Of a stretch of DNA of 64,000 nt, positions 9,357 through 17,354 are shown one piece after another; within the stretch, counting starts at the first letter, position 1, and every line of letters begins with the position of its first letter. Source of the DNA: Paenibacillus sp. DMB5 (GTDB lineage Bacteria; Bacillota; Bacilli; Paenibacillales; Paenibacillaceae); the NCBI RefSeq assembly GCF_001517085.1, contig NZ_LRAC01000031.1, positions 1 through 64,000 of the forward strand, written 5' to 3'. The notes under the pieces were generated by a model that saw nothing but the letters and a program-made list of their open reading frames with translations, ran no database searches and was not told where the DNA came from. A program made the position numbers and the translations under genes.

Positions 9357-9411
9357 AACAGGCGAACCAGCGCCCCCAATCCAAGGAGCAATACCGGTTG
9401 GCCTGTTTTTT
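9357..9411 (+). terminator. Second terminator-like hairpin in the GH2-GH105 gap, no gene assigned
   Basis: AACAGGCGAACC pairs with GGTTGGCCTGTT (one mismatch) around a ~27-base loop and is followed by TTTTTT. The GH2 transcript already has a terminator 220 bases earlier, so this one has no obvious gene. From here to 9592 I see nothing further that I can name. Confidence 0.6.
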
Positions 9412-9592
9412 GCATATAGTTACTTAATAAAGGAGCAGCACTGTTCTGCCGGACCTTTAGCGATATTACCTATGAAGAATGCCGCTGCTCCGCCTGGCTT
9501 TTTGACGATTAGTTACCTAACGAATCCCACATTTGCTTCACCTAACTTTTTGCGGGCAGGATACAGACGCTAACCGGGCCTGCCCTTCCCAC

Positions 9593-10621
9593 TTACCGCC
9601 CCAGCTCAATCACCGCACAGAGGAAGGCAAGCGCCAGCCCCTGTCCCCAGCCCTGCGCCCACTTCCGGTCGATGCCCAGATAGCCGGCCAGATCGTTCAT
9701 TACTGCCGTTCCGCCGGACACATTCAGCACACGGCCGTTGCCGGCAATATTATCCAGCAGGCCCTGCAGCGCCCGGTTGACATACTTTCCGTGCAGCGGA
9801 TTTCCCTGCATGACCATGGCAGCGGCGATGCCCGCCGTAGCTGACACCTCGCCATACGCCTCCGTATGGTCGAGCACAGTGCTCCAGAGGCCGTCAGGCT
9901 TCTGCAGCTTTTTGATGGCAGCGAGCTGGTCGCGGAGTGAGCTGGAAATGTGCATATACGGCGGATACAGGTAGGCTTCCGGCAGGATTTTACCAACTCT
10001 GGACATGGTATAGGCTGCCCAGGCGTTGGCGCGTGCCCAGTAGAGGCCTGACATGTGATTCTGCTCAATGTGATTGTATCCGTGATACCACAGGCTGGTA
10101 GTTTCATCCTGCAGGTAGTTAATATGCCAGAAGAACTGGTGGAGTGCGTCGTCGATCCACTTTTTCTCCCCAAGCAGCACCCCTGCACGCAATTCGAAAT
10201 AGGCTGCCATGAACAGCGTGTCGGCCCAGGCCTGCTCCGGAAAATCATTTTTGGCCGAAACCGTATGCTGAAGCACCCGGTCACCAAAACGCAGAGCCCG
10301 GTTCTGCAGATAGTCCAGCTTACTGACAATCAGATCAAGATACTTCTGCTCCTTGGTCTGTTCGTAGAGCGTGAGCAGCATATGCCCCATTGCACAGGTA
10401 TTGACCGTCCACTCAGCCGGCAGTCCCGCCTCAATGTACTCTGCACACCAGCCGGCCATCCGCTCCAGATAGCTTTGCTCCCCCGTGACTTCAAAAGCCC
10501 GGCTGACTCCGTAATAAGCAACCCCGCAAGGCCAGTTCCAGGTCAGATCCATGCCGAGGGTGTAATTGACTACGCTGTCTGTAACCTTTTTCAGATCAAG
10601 ATTAGATAAGTCCAGCTTCAT
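9593..10621 (-). CDS. Glycoside hydrolase family 105, unsaturated rhamnogalacturonyl hydrolase-like (YteR/YesR type)
   Basis: A 342-residue protein without signal peptide, matching the (alpha/alpha)6-barrel GH105 family that removes the unsaturated uronic acid left by polysaccharide lyases. Seen: the MDLTWNWPCGVAYYGVSRAFE N-terminal region, WTVNTCAMGHMLLTLYE, FPEQAWADTLFMAAYFELRAG with the expected catalytic Asp in WADT, LWYHGYNH, and SGLYWARANAWAAYTMSRV. Start is ATG behind AGGGAGG. It is a neighbour of the GH2 glycosidase and an SGNH esterase, so it probably acts inside the cell on imported pectin-type oligosaccharides. Confidence 0.9.
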   Translation of the reverse strand: MKLDLSNLDLKKVTDSVVNYTLGMDLTWNWPCGVAYYGVSRAFEVTGEQSYLERMAGWCAEYIEAGLPAEWTVNTCAMGHMLLTLYEQTKEQKYLDLIVSKLDYLQNRALRFGDRVLQHTVSAKNDFPEQAWADTLFMAAYFELRAGVLLGEKKWIDDALHQFFWHINYLQDETTSLWYHGYNHIEQNHMSGLYWARANAWAAYTMSRVGKILPEAYLYPPYMHISSSLRDQLAAIKKLQKPDGLWSTVLDHTEAYGEVSATAGIAAAMVMQGNPLHGKYVNRALQGLLDNIAGNGRVLNVSGGTAVMNDLAGYLGIDRKWAQGWGQGLALAFLCAVIELGR

Positions 10622-10808
10622 TGTACAAAAAGCCTCCCTGTTGTTTATGTACTGCCGTTATTACACGGTCCCCTCTTCAAATCTCTCATTGCCTGAATCG
10701 TATCATGCTCCGCCCGGGCACTGGAATGGAAAAAAATAAGCTTCATTTGTAAGATTCGAGCTTTTTTCTGCGGATGTATCCGCTTTCCGACTCACGTATC
10801 CCTGGTCA

Positions 10809-10837
10809 TTGTCATTCTAAACTATCTGTGCTAGTAT
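10809..10837 (+). promoter_or_regulatory. Sigma-A-type promoter for the SGNH esterase gene
   Basis: TTGTCA, 17 bases, TAGTAT, lying 50 bases before the ATG at 10887. Good -35 (5/6), fair -10 (4/6). Confidence 0.6.
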
Positions 10838-10886
10838 CCTTTTTGAAATTGAGAGCTGTGGAAAAAATAAACAGGGGTGTTGCAGC

Positions 10887-11572
10887 ATGCGCTTATTCTT
10901 GTTAATCGGACAATCCAATATGGCAGGCAGAGGACCACTTGAGGGGCCGGACATTAACGCGGAGCCTGAGAAAAATATATATAAGCTGGACGACAACGGG
11001 GTCTGGCTGAACGCAAAAGAGCCGGTACATAATGACAAGCCGGAGCTGGTCGGTGTGGGCCCGGGACTGGCGTTCGCACGGACAGTTCTCGGTACCCTGA
11101 ACGGTGAAAAGATAGGGCTGATTCCCTGTGCAGTCGGCGGAACCAAAATCGGGCGCTGGATACCCGGCGGGGATCTGTATGAGCGGGCGGTTTCCCGGGC
11201 TTGGCTGGCTTTGGAGAGCGGTCAGCTAAGCGGCATCCTGTGGGCCCAGGGGGAGAGCGACTCCGAGCTGGAGGCTGATGCGGCGGTCTACAAAGACCGG
11301 TTATTCAGTCTGATCCAAGGCCTGCGGCAGGAGCTGGCTGCAGAGGAGGTTCCTTTTATTGCGGCAAAATTGGGCGGATTCATCGGCCGGAAGAATATCC
11401 GTATACGGGCCAGATTAACGGGGCGCTGGAGTCCGCTGCTACGGTTTTTGACAAGTTCTTTCTGGCAGATTCGGCTGGACTTACCCATAAAGGGGATTAT
11501 CTGCATTATGACGCTGCCTCGGCAAAAGAACTCGGCCGGCGTATGGCTGAGGGTTGGCTAACTATGCAATAA
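10887..11572 (+). pseudogene. SGNH/sialate O-acetylesterase-family carbohydrate esterase with an apparent -1 frameshift
   Basis: Reads LFLLIGQSNMAGRGPLEGPD at the N-terminus (GQSNMAG contains the nucleophile Ser of this family) and GILWAQGESDSE (block with oxyanion residues). After AAKLGGFIGRK the frame shifts at 11391; restoring one A gives EYPYTGQINGALESA and then DSAGLTHKGDYLHYDAASAKELG, which supplies the catalytic Asp-x-x-His block, ending at 11572. The uncorrected frame ends at 11561 with an unrelated tail. The repaired length of ~229 residues suits family CE6-like acetylxylan esterases. No signal peptide. Confidence 0.82.
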
Positions 11573-11592
11573 GACACTGGATTAGAAAATAA

Positions 11593-11635
11593 ACAAACGC
11601 TCCGCCTTCCTAAACAGGATGGCGGAGCCGTTTGT
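11593..11635 (-). terminator. Terminator after the cobC-like gene
   Basis: ACAAACG-CTCCGCC pairs with GGCGGAG-CGTTTGT with a one-base bulge. On the minus strand it is followed by TTTATTTTCT. It sits just past the phosphatase stop at 11646 and could also stop the converging esterase transcript. Confidence 0.75.
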
Positions 11636-11645
11636 GCGAGCAGGT

Positions 11646-12386
11646 CTACTGCACCTGAATTACCGCTGCCGTTCCCGGAGGGGGAGCGATCGCGTTGCGG
11701 AACGTGACGCCCGGCTGTGTCTTGGCCAGCAATTGGCGGATTACGCCGCCGTGCGTGACAATCAGCACGCGCAGCTTCTGCCGCTCATTCTGTTTCTGTT
11801 GTATGGGGTCCGTGCAGCAGATTGTTGAGAGCCGGGCCTCCTGCAGCAGGTCTGTCAGGAACTGCTCCAGCCGGGCTGCAAAGGCTGCCCAGGCTTCCCC
11901 ACCCGGCGGTGTAAACACCGCCGGATCATCAATCCAGCTTCTGTACAGCGGATTATCGCTAAGCTGCTCATAAGTGCAGCCCTCCCATTCCCCGAAGGAC
12001 ATCTCCCGCAGACGCGGGTCATACACGGCCCGGGCTGCCAGTGATGGCGCTGCCGCGGCCAAAGTCTCCCGGCAGCGCAGCAGATCACTGCAGTATACCC
12101 GCCAGAAGTCTCCGGTTAGTTCCGGCAGCTCCCTGTGTGCAGCCAGCCCGTCCCGTTCCTCAGGAAGCAGGGGCAGGTCGCTGCTCCCGAGATAGCGGCG
12201 CTCCTTATTCCATTTGGTGTGTCCATGGCGAAATAGTACGAGTTCTATAGGACACGGGCTGGCTGTTGAAGCCGCGTCCGGTTCTGCCGGACTGCTGGAT
12301 ATCATCCGGACCGGATCCAATTCAGCCATACTGCCAGTCTGGCCTTTTTCCAATTCGTTTCTCTTTCTCTGTTCCTGATCCTCCAT
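11646..12386 (-). CDS. cobC: Histidine phosphatase family protein, probable alpha-ribazole phosphatase
   Basis: Histidine-phosphatase fold with the phosphohistidine motif LFRHGHTKWN, the second conserved block SDLLRCRETL, EMSFGEWEG, and the distal VLIVTHGGVIRQLL His. In cobalamin assembly CobC removes the phosphate of alpha-ribazole-5'-P or of cobalamin-5'-P. Start chosen at ATG 12386 behind GGAGG; a TTG at 12404 is also open. Residues ~1-47 before the domain are polar and low complexity, unusual for this family. It lies 7 bases after cbiB, which supports the cobalamin role over other phosphoglycerate-mutase-like functions. Confidence 0.8.
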   Translation of the reverse strand: MEDQEQRKRNELEKGQTGSMAELDPVRMISSSPAEPDAASTASPCPIELVLFRHGHTKWNKERRYLGSSDLPLLPEERDGLAAHRELPELTGDFWRVYCSDLLRCRETLAAAAPSLAARAVYDPRLREMSFGEWEGCTYEQLSDNPLYRSWIDDPAVFTPPGGEAWAAFAARLEQFLTDLLQEARLSTICCTDPIQQKQNERQKLRVLIVTHGGVIRQLLAKTQPGVTFRNAIAPPPGTAAVIQVQ

Positions 12387-12393
12387 GTTCTGC

Positions 12394-13353
12394 TTATCCT
12401 CCAAACCATAAGAAGGCTGCTGCTGCGCATAGGATTACAAATATAGTTGACGAGAGCAGCATCAGCCGGGAAGTTATAATAATATCATCCGGCTCCATAC
12501 TGCGCAGAGGCTCGCCCATATAAGCACGAAACGAGGCTACGCCGTGATAGACGTTCACCCCGCCCAGGCGGATGCCCAGCGCTCCGGCCACTGCCGATTC
12601 GGGGTAGCCGCTGTTGGGACTGGGATGCAGACGGGCATCACGCCGCACCATCTGCCAGCATCTGCGCCAGTCCAGCCGCAGCAGCCATGCACAGAGGGTT
12701 AAGAGCAGTGCAGTGATGCGCGCCGGTATGTAATTCGCCACATCGTCAAGGCGTGCAGAGGCCCAGCCGAGATGGATGTATTTATCATTCTTATAGCCGA
12801 CCATGGAATCCAGTGTGTTAACGGCACGGTAAGCCATAGCAAGCGGCGCACCGCCAAGCAGCGCGTACAGCAGCGGAGAGATGATTGCATCCACAATATT
12901 CTCGGCAACCGTCTCCACCGTACCGCGCACAATTTCCGGACTATCCAGCTGAGTCGTATCACGGCCGACAATCATGCCAAGCGCCTGCCTTGCTGCCGGA
13001 AGATCACCCTTCTTAAGCTCTGCATAGACGGCCATCCCGGCATCCTTCAGCCCCCTGGAAGCAATGGTTGTAGAGATCAGCCAGGCTTCGGCCGCCAACG
13101 CCAGCCAAAGCGAGATCTGCGCCAGCAGCCAGAGCAGCACGGCTGTTATCAGCCAGCTGCTCCCGGCTATCAGCAGCGGCAGCAGGACACCGGCACGTTT
13201 CAGGCTGCGCGGATTACGGACAAAACGGCGGATTGCCCGCTCCAGCGCGCTAATTGCTTTTCCCATGAGTACAACCGGGTGGGGCAGGCTGCGGGGATCG
13301 CCGATAAGGCGGTCCAGTACATACGCTGCAAGCAGCAGGATTGCAACTGTCAT
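12394..13353 (-). CDS. cbiB: Adenosylcobinamide-phosphate synthase
   Basis: Integral membrane enzyme that attaches (R)-1-amino-2-propanol (phosphate) to adenosylcobyric acid. 319 residues from the ATG at 13353, which has GGAGG nine bases upstream; the ATG at 13368 would overlap that site. Seen: LDRLIGDPRSLPHPVVLMGKAI at the N-terminus, VGRDTTQLDSPEIVRGTVETVAEN, NTLDSMVGYKNDKYIHLGWASARLDDVANYIPAR, and PNSGYPESAVAGALGIRLGG. It lies between cobC and cbiZ/cobD, all on the minus strand. Confidence 0.95.
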   Translation of the reverse strand: MTVAILLLAAYVLDRLIGDPRSLPHPVVLMGKAISALERAIRRFVRNPRSLKRAGVLLPLLIAGSSWLITAVLLWLLAQISLWLALAAEAWLISTTIASRGLKDAGMAVYAELKKGDLPAARQALGMIVGRDTTQLDSPEIVRGTVETVAENIVDAIISPLLYALLGGAPLAMAYRAVNTLDSMVGYKNDKYIHLGWASARLDDVANYIPARITALLLTLCAWLLRLDWRRCWQMVRRDARLHPSPNSGYPESAVAGALGIRLGGVNVYHGVASFRAYMGEPLRSMEPDDIIITSRLMLLSSTIFVILCAAAAFLWFGG

Positions 13354-13469
13354 GGGCAATTCCTCCATGGCCGGCCTGGGGCAGTGCTTATTTGCCGAGC
13401 CCGCTCGGTCCGGTTCAAAGCAGCGTCCATTTGCCGGTTATTAATCATCCGGCGCAGAGAAATGCTCAT
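13350..13469 (-). CDS. Possible 39-residue ORF bridging cbiZ and cbiB
   Basis: Starts with an ATG that overlaps the cbiZ stop (ATGA), preceded by AAGGAAG at good spacing. It ends with a TGA that overlaps the cbiB ATG (ATGA). The peptide begins MSISLRRMINNRQMDAALNR and is Arg-rich; I recognise no family. It exactly fills the gap between the two genes with coupling overlaps at both ends. It may be a true small gene or only a translational bridge. Confidence 0.35.
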   Translation of the reverse strand: MSISLRRMINNRQMDAALNRTERARQISTAPGRPWRNCP

Positions 13470-14220
13470 TCGGTATTCTTCCTTGTCTGCTCCTGCACGG
13501 CATGCACCGAGCGGAGGCTGCCCGTTACCGCTGCATACACCAGCCTGCCAATCGCGCCGCCAAGATCAGTAGCTGTACCGGCATACACATGCTCCGCCCC
13601 GTAACGGCGGCTTCCGCTGACTGCCAGCACGATTGCATCTGTCGTCTGCCTGTGGCGGTCAGCCCGTTCTCTGGATCGGTGATGCCGAGATCTGCCAGAG
13701 CAGCGGCCTTGGCTTCGGTTGCCGTAATCACGGCGTTCACCATCGCCGGCGGAGTCAGGAGCCCGTCTATGCCAAGCATAATATTGATCGTTCCCGGGCG
13801 GTAAGCCTTCAGCACACTCCGTTCCACCCCCGCACGGGCCGCATTGCCCGCAGCTGCAGTCACGCAGCAAAAGATTCCCGCCGAGCCAGTATCCTCTTCG
13901 GCAACCGCAGCATGCTCCAGCGGAACTGCCGTCATCAGACCTGCGCAGCCCTCCAGCGGATAACCCCACTCTGTCAGTTTATTCTCCATATCGCGCACCG
14001 GATTGCTGCACTCATAGTCACGGCTCACATATTGGTTCACAGCCCGCTTCAAATGGCCCATTCCTCCGCCGTACACTGCACTGGAGATACTGTCAGCCTC
14101 AGCCGGAAACTCCAGCAGCAGGTGCTCCTCTTTCCATTCCAGCACCAGCCCCGGCCAGACGCTGGAAGAATACGATCGCGATCCGCCCTCAAGCTCAAAG
14201 GGAGTCTTTACTTCTGCCAT
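13466..14220 (-). pseudogene. cbiZ: Adenosylcobinamide amidohydrolase, with an apparent -1 frameshift near the C-terminus
   Basis: CbiZ cleaves the amide of (pseudo)cobinamides to give adenosylcobyric acid, allowing salvage of corrinoids. The first frame covers about 190 residues, including SSAVYGGGMG, AGLMTAVPLEHAAV and GTINIMLGIDGLLTPPAMVNAVITATEAK. At 13645-13648 the frame breaks inside the TATG..TDA motif; one added base gives NGLTATG.TTDAIVLAVSG and continues in the other frame to 13466 (HVYAGTATDLGGAIGRLVYAAV). ATG at 14220 with AAAGGG upstream. It is placed before cbiB in the salvage group. Confidence 0.82.
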
Positions 14221-14421
14221 ACTAATCACGCCCTTTACGTTTACTTATACCTTTATTTTAGGGTACTTTACCTGCACATTCTATTTACCTTATTTGTTTT
14301 ATTGGCTTTACTTGCTCTACTTAAAGTCTGCTATTTCAATGCTGCTCTCTCTATCAAGTATTCCGCTCACGAAACGAAGCTATCTATGTCATGTCTTTTT
14401 CACCTTCGCTGCCTCAAACAT

Positions 14422-14608
14422 TTAGTTGGATTTTTGACACCTAATTCCTTCATTTCTCCGCAATTTCAATGATTAGTTGGAAAATCATCACCTATTTCAG
14501 CCCGAAATCCTCTTTATGGGCAAAATCGGTGGAATTAAGTGACCTTTTTCCATCTAGTTTCTTCCTGACAACAGTTAGACTCGAAATAGATGACGAATTT
14601 CCACTTAG
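14422..14608. repeat. Four copies of a ~27-bp imperfect intergenic repeat, two in each orientation
   Basis: Plus-strand copies at 14422-14447 and 14473-14498; minus-strand copies at 14531-14557 and 14582-14608. Approximate consensus is CTAGTTGGAAA, five or six variable bases, TCACCTAATTCC. The paired orientation could form long stems. No gene is supported between cbiZ and cobD (14221-14895); the stretch 14221-14420 shows only AT-rich sequence I cannot assign. Confidence 0.6.
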
Positions 14609-14745
14609 TTTAATTAAAGTGCTCAGCAGAGTCCATTTCACCCCTAGAAGTTGCCTGCCTTCTACCAAACTGTGTACCGCAACCGCCTAATCAGCCTGGA
14701 TGCCTTTATCCCTACAGATGGGTACTCATGCATACCATAACACTC

Positions 14746-14860
14746 GCAGCATCTAGTAGTATCCAGTAGCATTTAACAGTACAAAGTAGCACTCAGCATC
14801 ATTCAACAGCAAACAGTATCAGTAGCATCAAGCAGAGTCAGCATCATCCAGCAGCATTAA
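14746..14860. repeat. Degenerate ~10-bp periodic repeat (GTAGCATYCA-like)
   Basis: About eleven imperfect units of 9-10 bases (GCAGCATCTA, GTAGTATCCA, GTAGCATTTA, GTAGCACTCA, GCATCATTCA, GCAGCATTAA and others) run up to 36 bases before the cobD stop. The period is close to one DNA helical turn. No coding frame is supported. Confidence 0.6.
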
Positions 14861-14895
14861 TTCACTAGCCTTGCAGCATCCAGCCGCCGCAAAAC

Positions 14896-15996
14896 TTATT
14901 CCCCCGCCAAAACCGCCTCCAGCTCCCGCAGCAGCCGGGCGTTGTCCTCTGGCCCCTTAACGGCCACGCGGATATGCCCGGCGGCCAGGCCCGGGTACAT
15001 CGCGCAGCTGCGCACGAGGATGCCCCGGCGGCCAAGCTGCTCCTGCGCGGCCGCAGCTGTCCACCCTTCCGGCAGCTCCGCCAGCAGGAAGTTCGCTTCG
15101 CCCGGCGGCACGCTGCAGCCGAGCCGCCGCAATCCCGCCCGCAGCAGCTCACGCTCTGCTGCGATCAGTCCACGCGTGCGCGCGGCGTACCCGCGCCCGC
15201 TGCGCAGGCACGCTTCCCCGGCCAGCTGCGCCAGGCCGTTTACGCTCCAGGTCACCTGCTTGCCGCTCATCCTCGCGGCAAGCTCCGGGGCTGCTATCGT
15301 GAAGCCCAGCCGCAGCCCCGGAATGGCAAAAAACTTCGTCATCGAGCGGATCAGCACCGTATGACGGAACCCGGCCAGCTCCGGCAACAGCGATTGCCGC
15401 CGCTCCTCCGGGATGAAGTCGATGAACGCTTCATCCACGGCAAGCAAGGTCCCGCAGGCCTCTGCCTTGCGGGCCAGGAGCCGCAGGTCGTCCAGCGCAT
15501 ACTGGACGCCGTTGGGGTTGTTCGGCTGGCCGAGGAACAGCAGATCGACCTGCTCCAGCAGTCCGGCGATTCTATCCGCATCCGCCCGGTACTCCTGCTC
15601 CCTGGTCCCCTGTACAGAGAGCACCTCCGCACCGAATTGCTCAGCCAGCTGGCGGTACTCGGAGAAGCAGGGCTCGACGATCCCCACCCGGCGCGGGGCA
15701 ACAGCCAGCAGCAGCAGCGCCATCGACTCCGCCGCCCCGTTGCCCACAGTAATCCATTCCGTGCTGACGCCCAGGTCCGCGGCCAGCAGCGCTTTTAACC
15801 GGCGGTGCCCCGGATCGGGATACGCCGTCACGGCAGCCGCAGCATCCCGCAGCAGCTCCAGCACGGCAGGCGGCGGGCCAAGCGGATTAATATTAGCGCT
15901 AAAGTCAAGAAAGGCGCTGTCCCTGCCCCCGTCGCCTCCCCCGTAAAGCTCCGCTGCCGTCAGCAGATCACCGCCGTGGCCATATTTTTCAAGCAT
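14896..15996 (-). CDS. cobD: Threonine-phosphate decarboxylase
   Basis: PLP enzyme making (R)-1-amino-2-propanol-O-2-phosphate, the linker CbiB attaches to the corrin. At 366 residues it is full length. Seen: the starting YGHGGDLLTAAELYG typical of CobD, LDFSANINPLGPP, the FLGQPNNPNGV PLP contact, VDEAFIDFIPEE, IRSMTKFFAIPGLRLGF with the Schiff-base Lys, and a C-terminal IRVAVKG. Histidinol-phosphate aminotransferase is the close relative, but the CobD N-terminus and the cobalamin neighbours favour CobD. Confidence 0.93.
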   Translation of the reverse strand: MLEKYGHGGDLLTAAELYGGGDGGRDSAFLDFSANINPLGPPPAVLELLRDAAAAVTAYPDPGHRRLKALLAADLGVSTEWITVGNGAAESMALLLLAVAPRRVGIVEPCFSEYRQLAEQFGAEVLSVQGTREQEYRADADRIAGLLEQVDLLFLGQPNNPNGVQYALDDLRLLARKAEACGTLLAVDEAFIDFIPEERRQSLLPELAGFRHTVLIRSMTKFFAIPGLRLGFTIAAPELAARMSGKQVTWSVNGLAQLAGEACLRSGRGYAARTRGLIAAERELLRAGLRRLGCSVPPGEANFLLAELPEGWTAAAAQEQLGRRGILVRSCAMYPGLAAGHIRVAVKGPEDNARLLRELEAVLAGE

Positions 15997-16043
15997 CGTT
16001 ACACTCCCTCTGTTTGTCTCGTATTGTGTTACCCATAGCCCCC

Positions 16044-16073
16044 ATTATTGCCTTTAGCGCAGAAGCGCGTCAA
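16044..16073 (-). promoter_or_regulatory. Sigma-A-type promoter for cobD
   Basis: Minus strand TTGACG, 18 bases, AATAAT, 48 bases upstream of the cobD ATG. The spacer contains a GCGC-TTCT-GCGC small palindrome. Confidence 0.55.
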
Positions 16074-16194
16074 TGATGGATGTAGGACTATTTTGCCAAC
16101 GTAACCGGCACGCACAAATCGCTCCCGCTTTTGGCCCCCTACCAGCTCCCAATCCGCTCAACATCGCCTAATAAACTGATATACACTTTCTATT

Positions 16195-16223
16195 TTGTGA
16201 AATGCGGGCTTTTAGTTTAGAAT
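16195..16223 (+). promoter_or_regulatory. Sigma-A-type promoter for the lipoate ligase gene
   Basis: TTGTGA, 17 bases, TAGAAT, 40 bases before the ATG at 16264, which also has GGAGG. Confidence 0.65.
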
Positions 16224-16263
16224 AAATGCAGTAGTTAACCATGTACAGGCGGAGGAATATACT

Positions 16264-17265
16264 ATGCTCTTTATTGATAACACCGGCATTACAGACGCTT
16301 CGATCAACCTGGCCATTGAGGAGTTCGCGCTCAAAAACCTCCCGATGGACGACAGCTACCTGCTCTTTTATATCAACAGCCCGTCCATCATCATCGGCAA
16401 GCACCAGAATACAATTGAAGAGATTAATCAGGAATATGTAAAAGAAAACAATATCCAGGTCGTACGCCGGCTCTCCGGCGGCGGAGCGGTGTACCATGAC
16501 CTCGGCAACCTGAATTTCAGCTTCATTACCAAGGATGACGGCGAGTCGTTCCACAACTTCCTCAAATTCACCCAGCCGGTTATCGACTATCTCCAGTCCA
16601 TGGGAGTCAACGCTGAGCTGAGCGGACGCAACGACCTCCAGGTCGGTGAGCAAAAAATCTCCGGCAACGCCCAGTTCTCCACCCGCGGACGCATGTTCAG
16701 CCATGGCACCCTGATGTTCGACCTAAACCTTGATGATGTACAAGCCTCCCTGAACGTAAATCCGGAGAAGTTCAAATCCAAGAGCACCAAGTCCGTGCGC
16801 AGCCGGGTTGCCAACATCAAGGACTTGCTTGGTACAGACATGACAATCGAGGAGTTCCGCGACGGGCTGCTGCGCTCGATCTTCGGCATGGAGCCTTCCG
16901 AGGTTCCGCAGTACAAGCTGACGATGGACGACTGGGTCCGCATTAACGAAATCTCCAAGGAACACTACCAGAACTGGGACTGGAACTACGGCCTGTCGCC
17001 GAAGAGCAATGTGAAGCACACCCGCAAATTCCCGGCCGGTCTGGTCGATATCCGCATGGATATTGAAGACTCCTACATTAAAGATATCAAAATCTACGGA
17101 GATTTCTTCGGCGTAGGTGACGTAGCGGATGTAGAAAATGCACTGCGCGGCAAGCGTTACGAGAATGCTGAGGTCAGAGAGGCGCTGTCCGGGCTTGATC
17201 TGAAGCATTATTTCGGACGGATTGAGCCGGAGGACTTCATCGGACTGGTATTCCTGGAGGAATAG
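16264..17265 (+). CDS. lplA: Lipoate--protein ligase
   Basis: Activates lipoate with ATP and transfers it to lipoyl domains (pyruvate dehydrogenase, glycine cleavage H protein). At 333 residues it matches the LplA/LplJ family with both the large catalytic domain and the C-terminal accessory domain. Seen: SPSIIIGKHQNTIEEIN, VVRRLSGGGAVYHDLGNLNFSFI (lipoyl-AMP binding), GRNDLQVGEQKISGNAQ with the conserved catalytic Lys, and SHGTLMFDLNLDDV. It stands alone between a promoter and a strong terminator. Confidence 0.95.
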   Translation: MLFIDNTGITDASINLAIEEFALKNLPMDDSYLLFYINSPSIIIGKHQNTIEEINQEYVKENNIQVVRRLSGGGAVYHDLGNLNFSFITKDDGESFHNFLKFTQPVIDYLQSMGVNAELSGRNDLQVGEQKISGNAQFSTRGRMFSHGTLMFDLNLDDVQASLNVNPEKFKSKSTKSVRSRVANIKDLLGTDMTIEEFRDGLLRSIFGMEPSEVPQYKLTMDDWVRINEISKEHYQNWDWNYGLSPKSNVKHTRKFPAGLVDIRMDIEDSYIKDIKIYGDFFGVGDVADVENALRGKRYENAEVREALSGLDLKHYFGRIEPEDFIGLVFLEE

Positions 17266-17301
17266 CTGTCTCGGCCTTTGTTTTATTCGCAGGTAAAATA
17301 G

Positions 17302-17342
17302 AACCAGCCAATTCCGGGACCCCGGGGTTGGCTGGTTTTTTT
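17302..17342 (+). terminator. Rho-independent terminator after lplA
   Basis: AACCAGCCAA pairs with TTGGCTGGTT around a GC-rich loop, followed by seven T. Very clear; it also faces the end of the converging ABC permease gene. Confidence 0.93.
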
Positions 17343-17354
17343 AACAGAATTCGC

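Noticed and set aside
9540..9592. Terminator for GH105 at the GGGCAGG/CCTGCCC palindrome
   Set aside because: On the minus strand the stem is not followed by a T run.
15997..16263. Cobalamin riboswitch upstream of cobD
   Set aside because: Only a sigma-A promoter pair was recognisable; the leader is too short for a full riboswitch.
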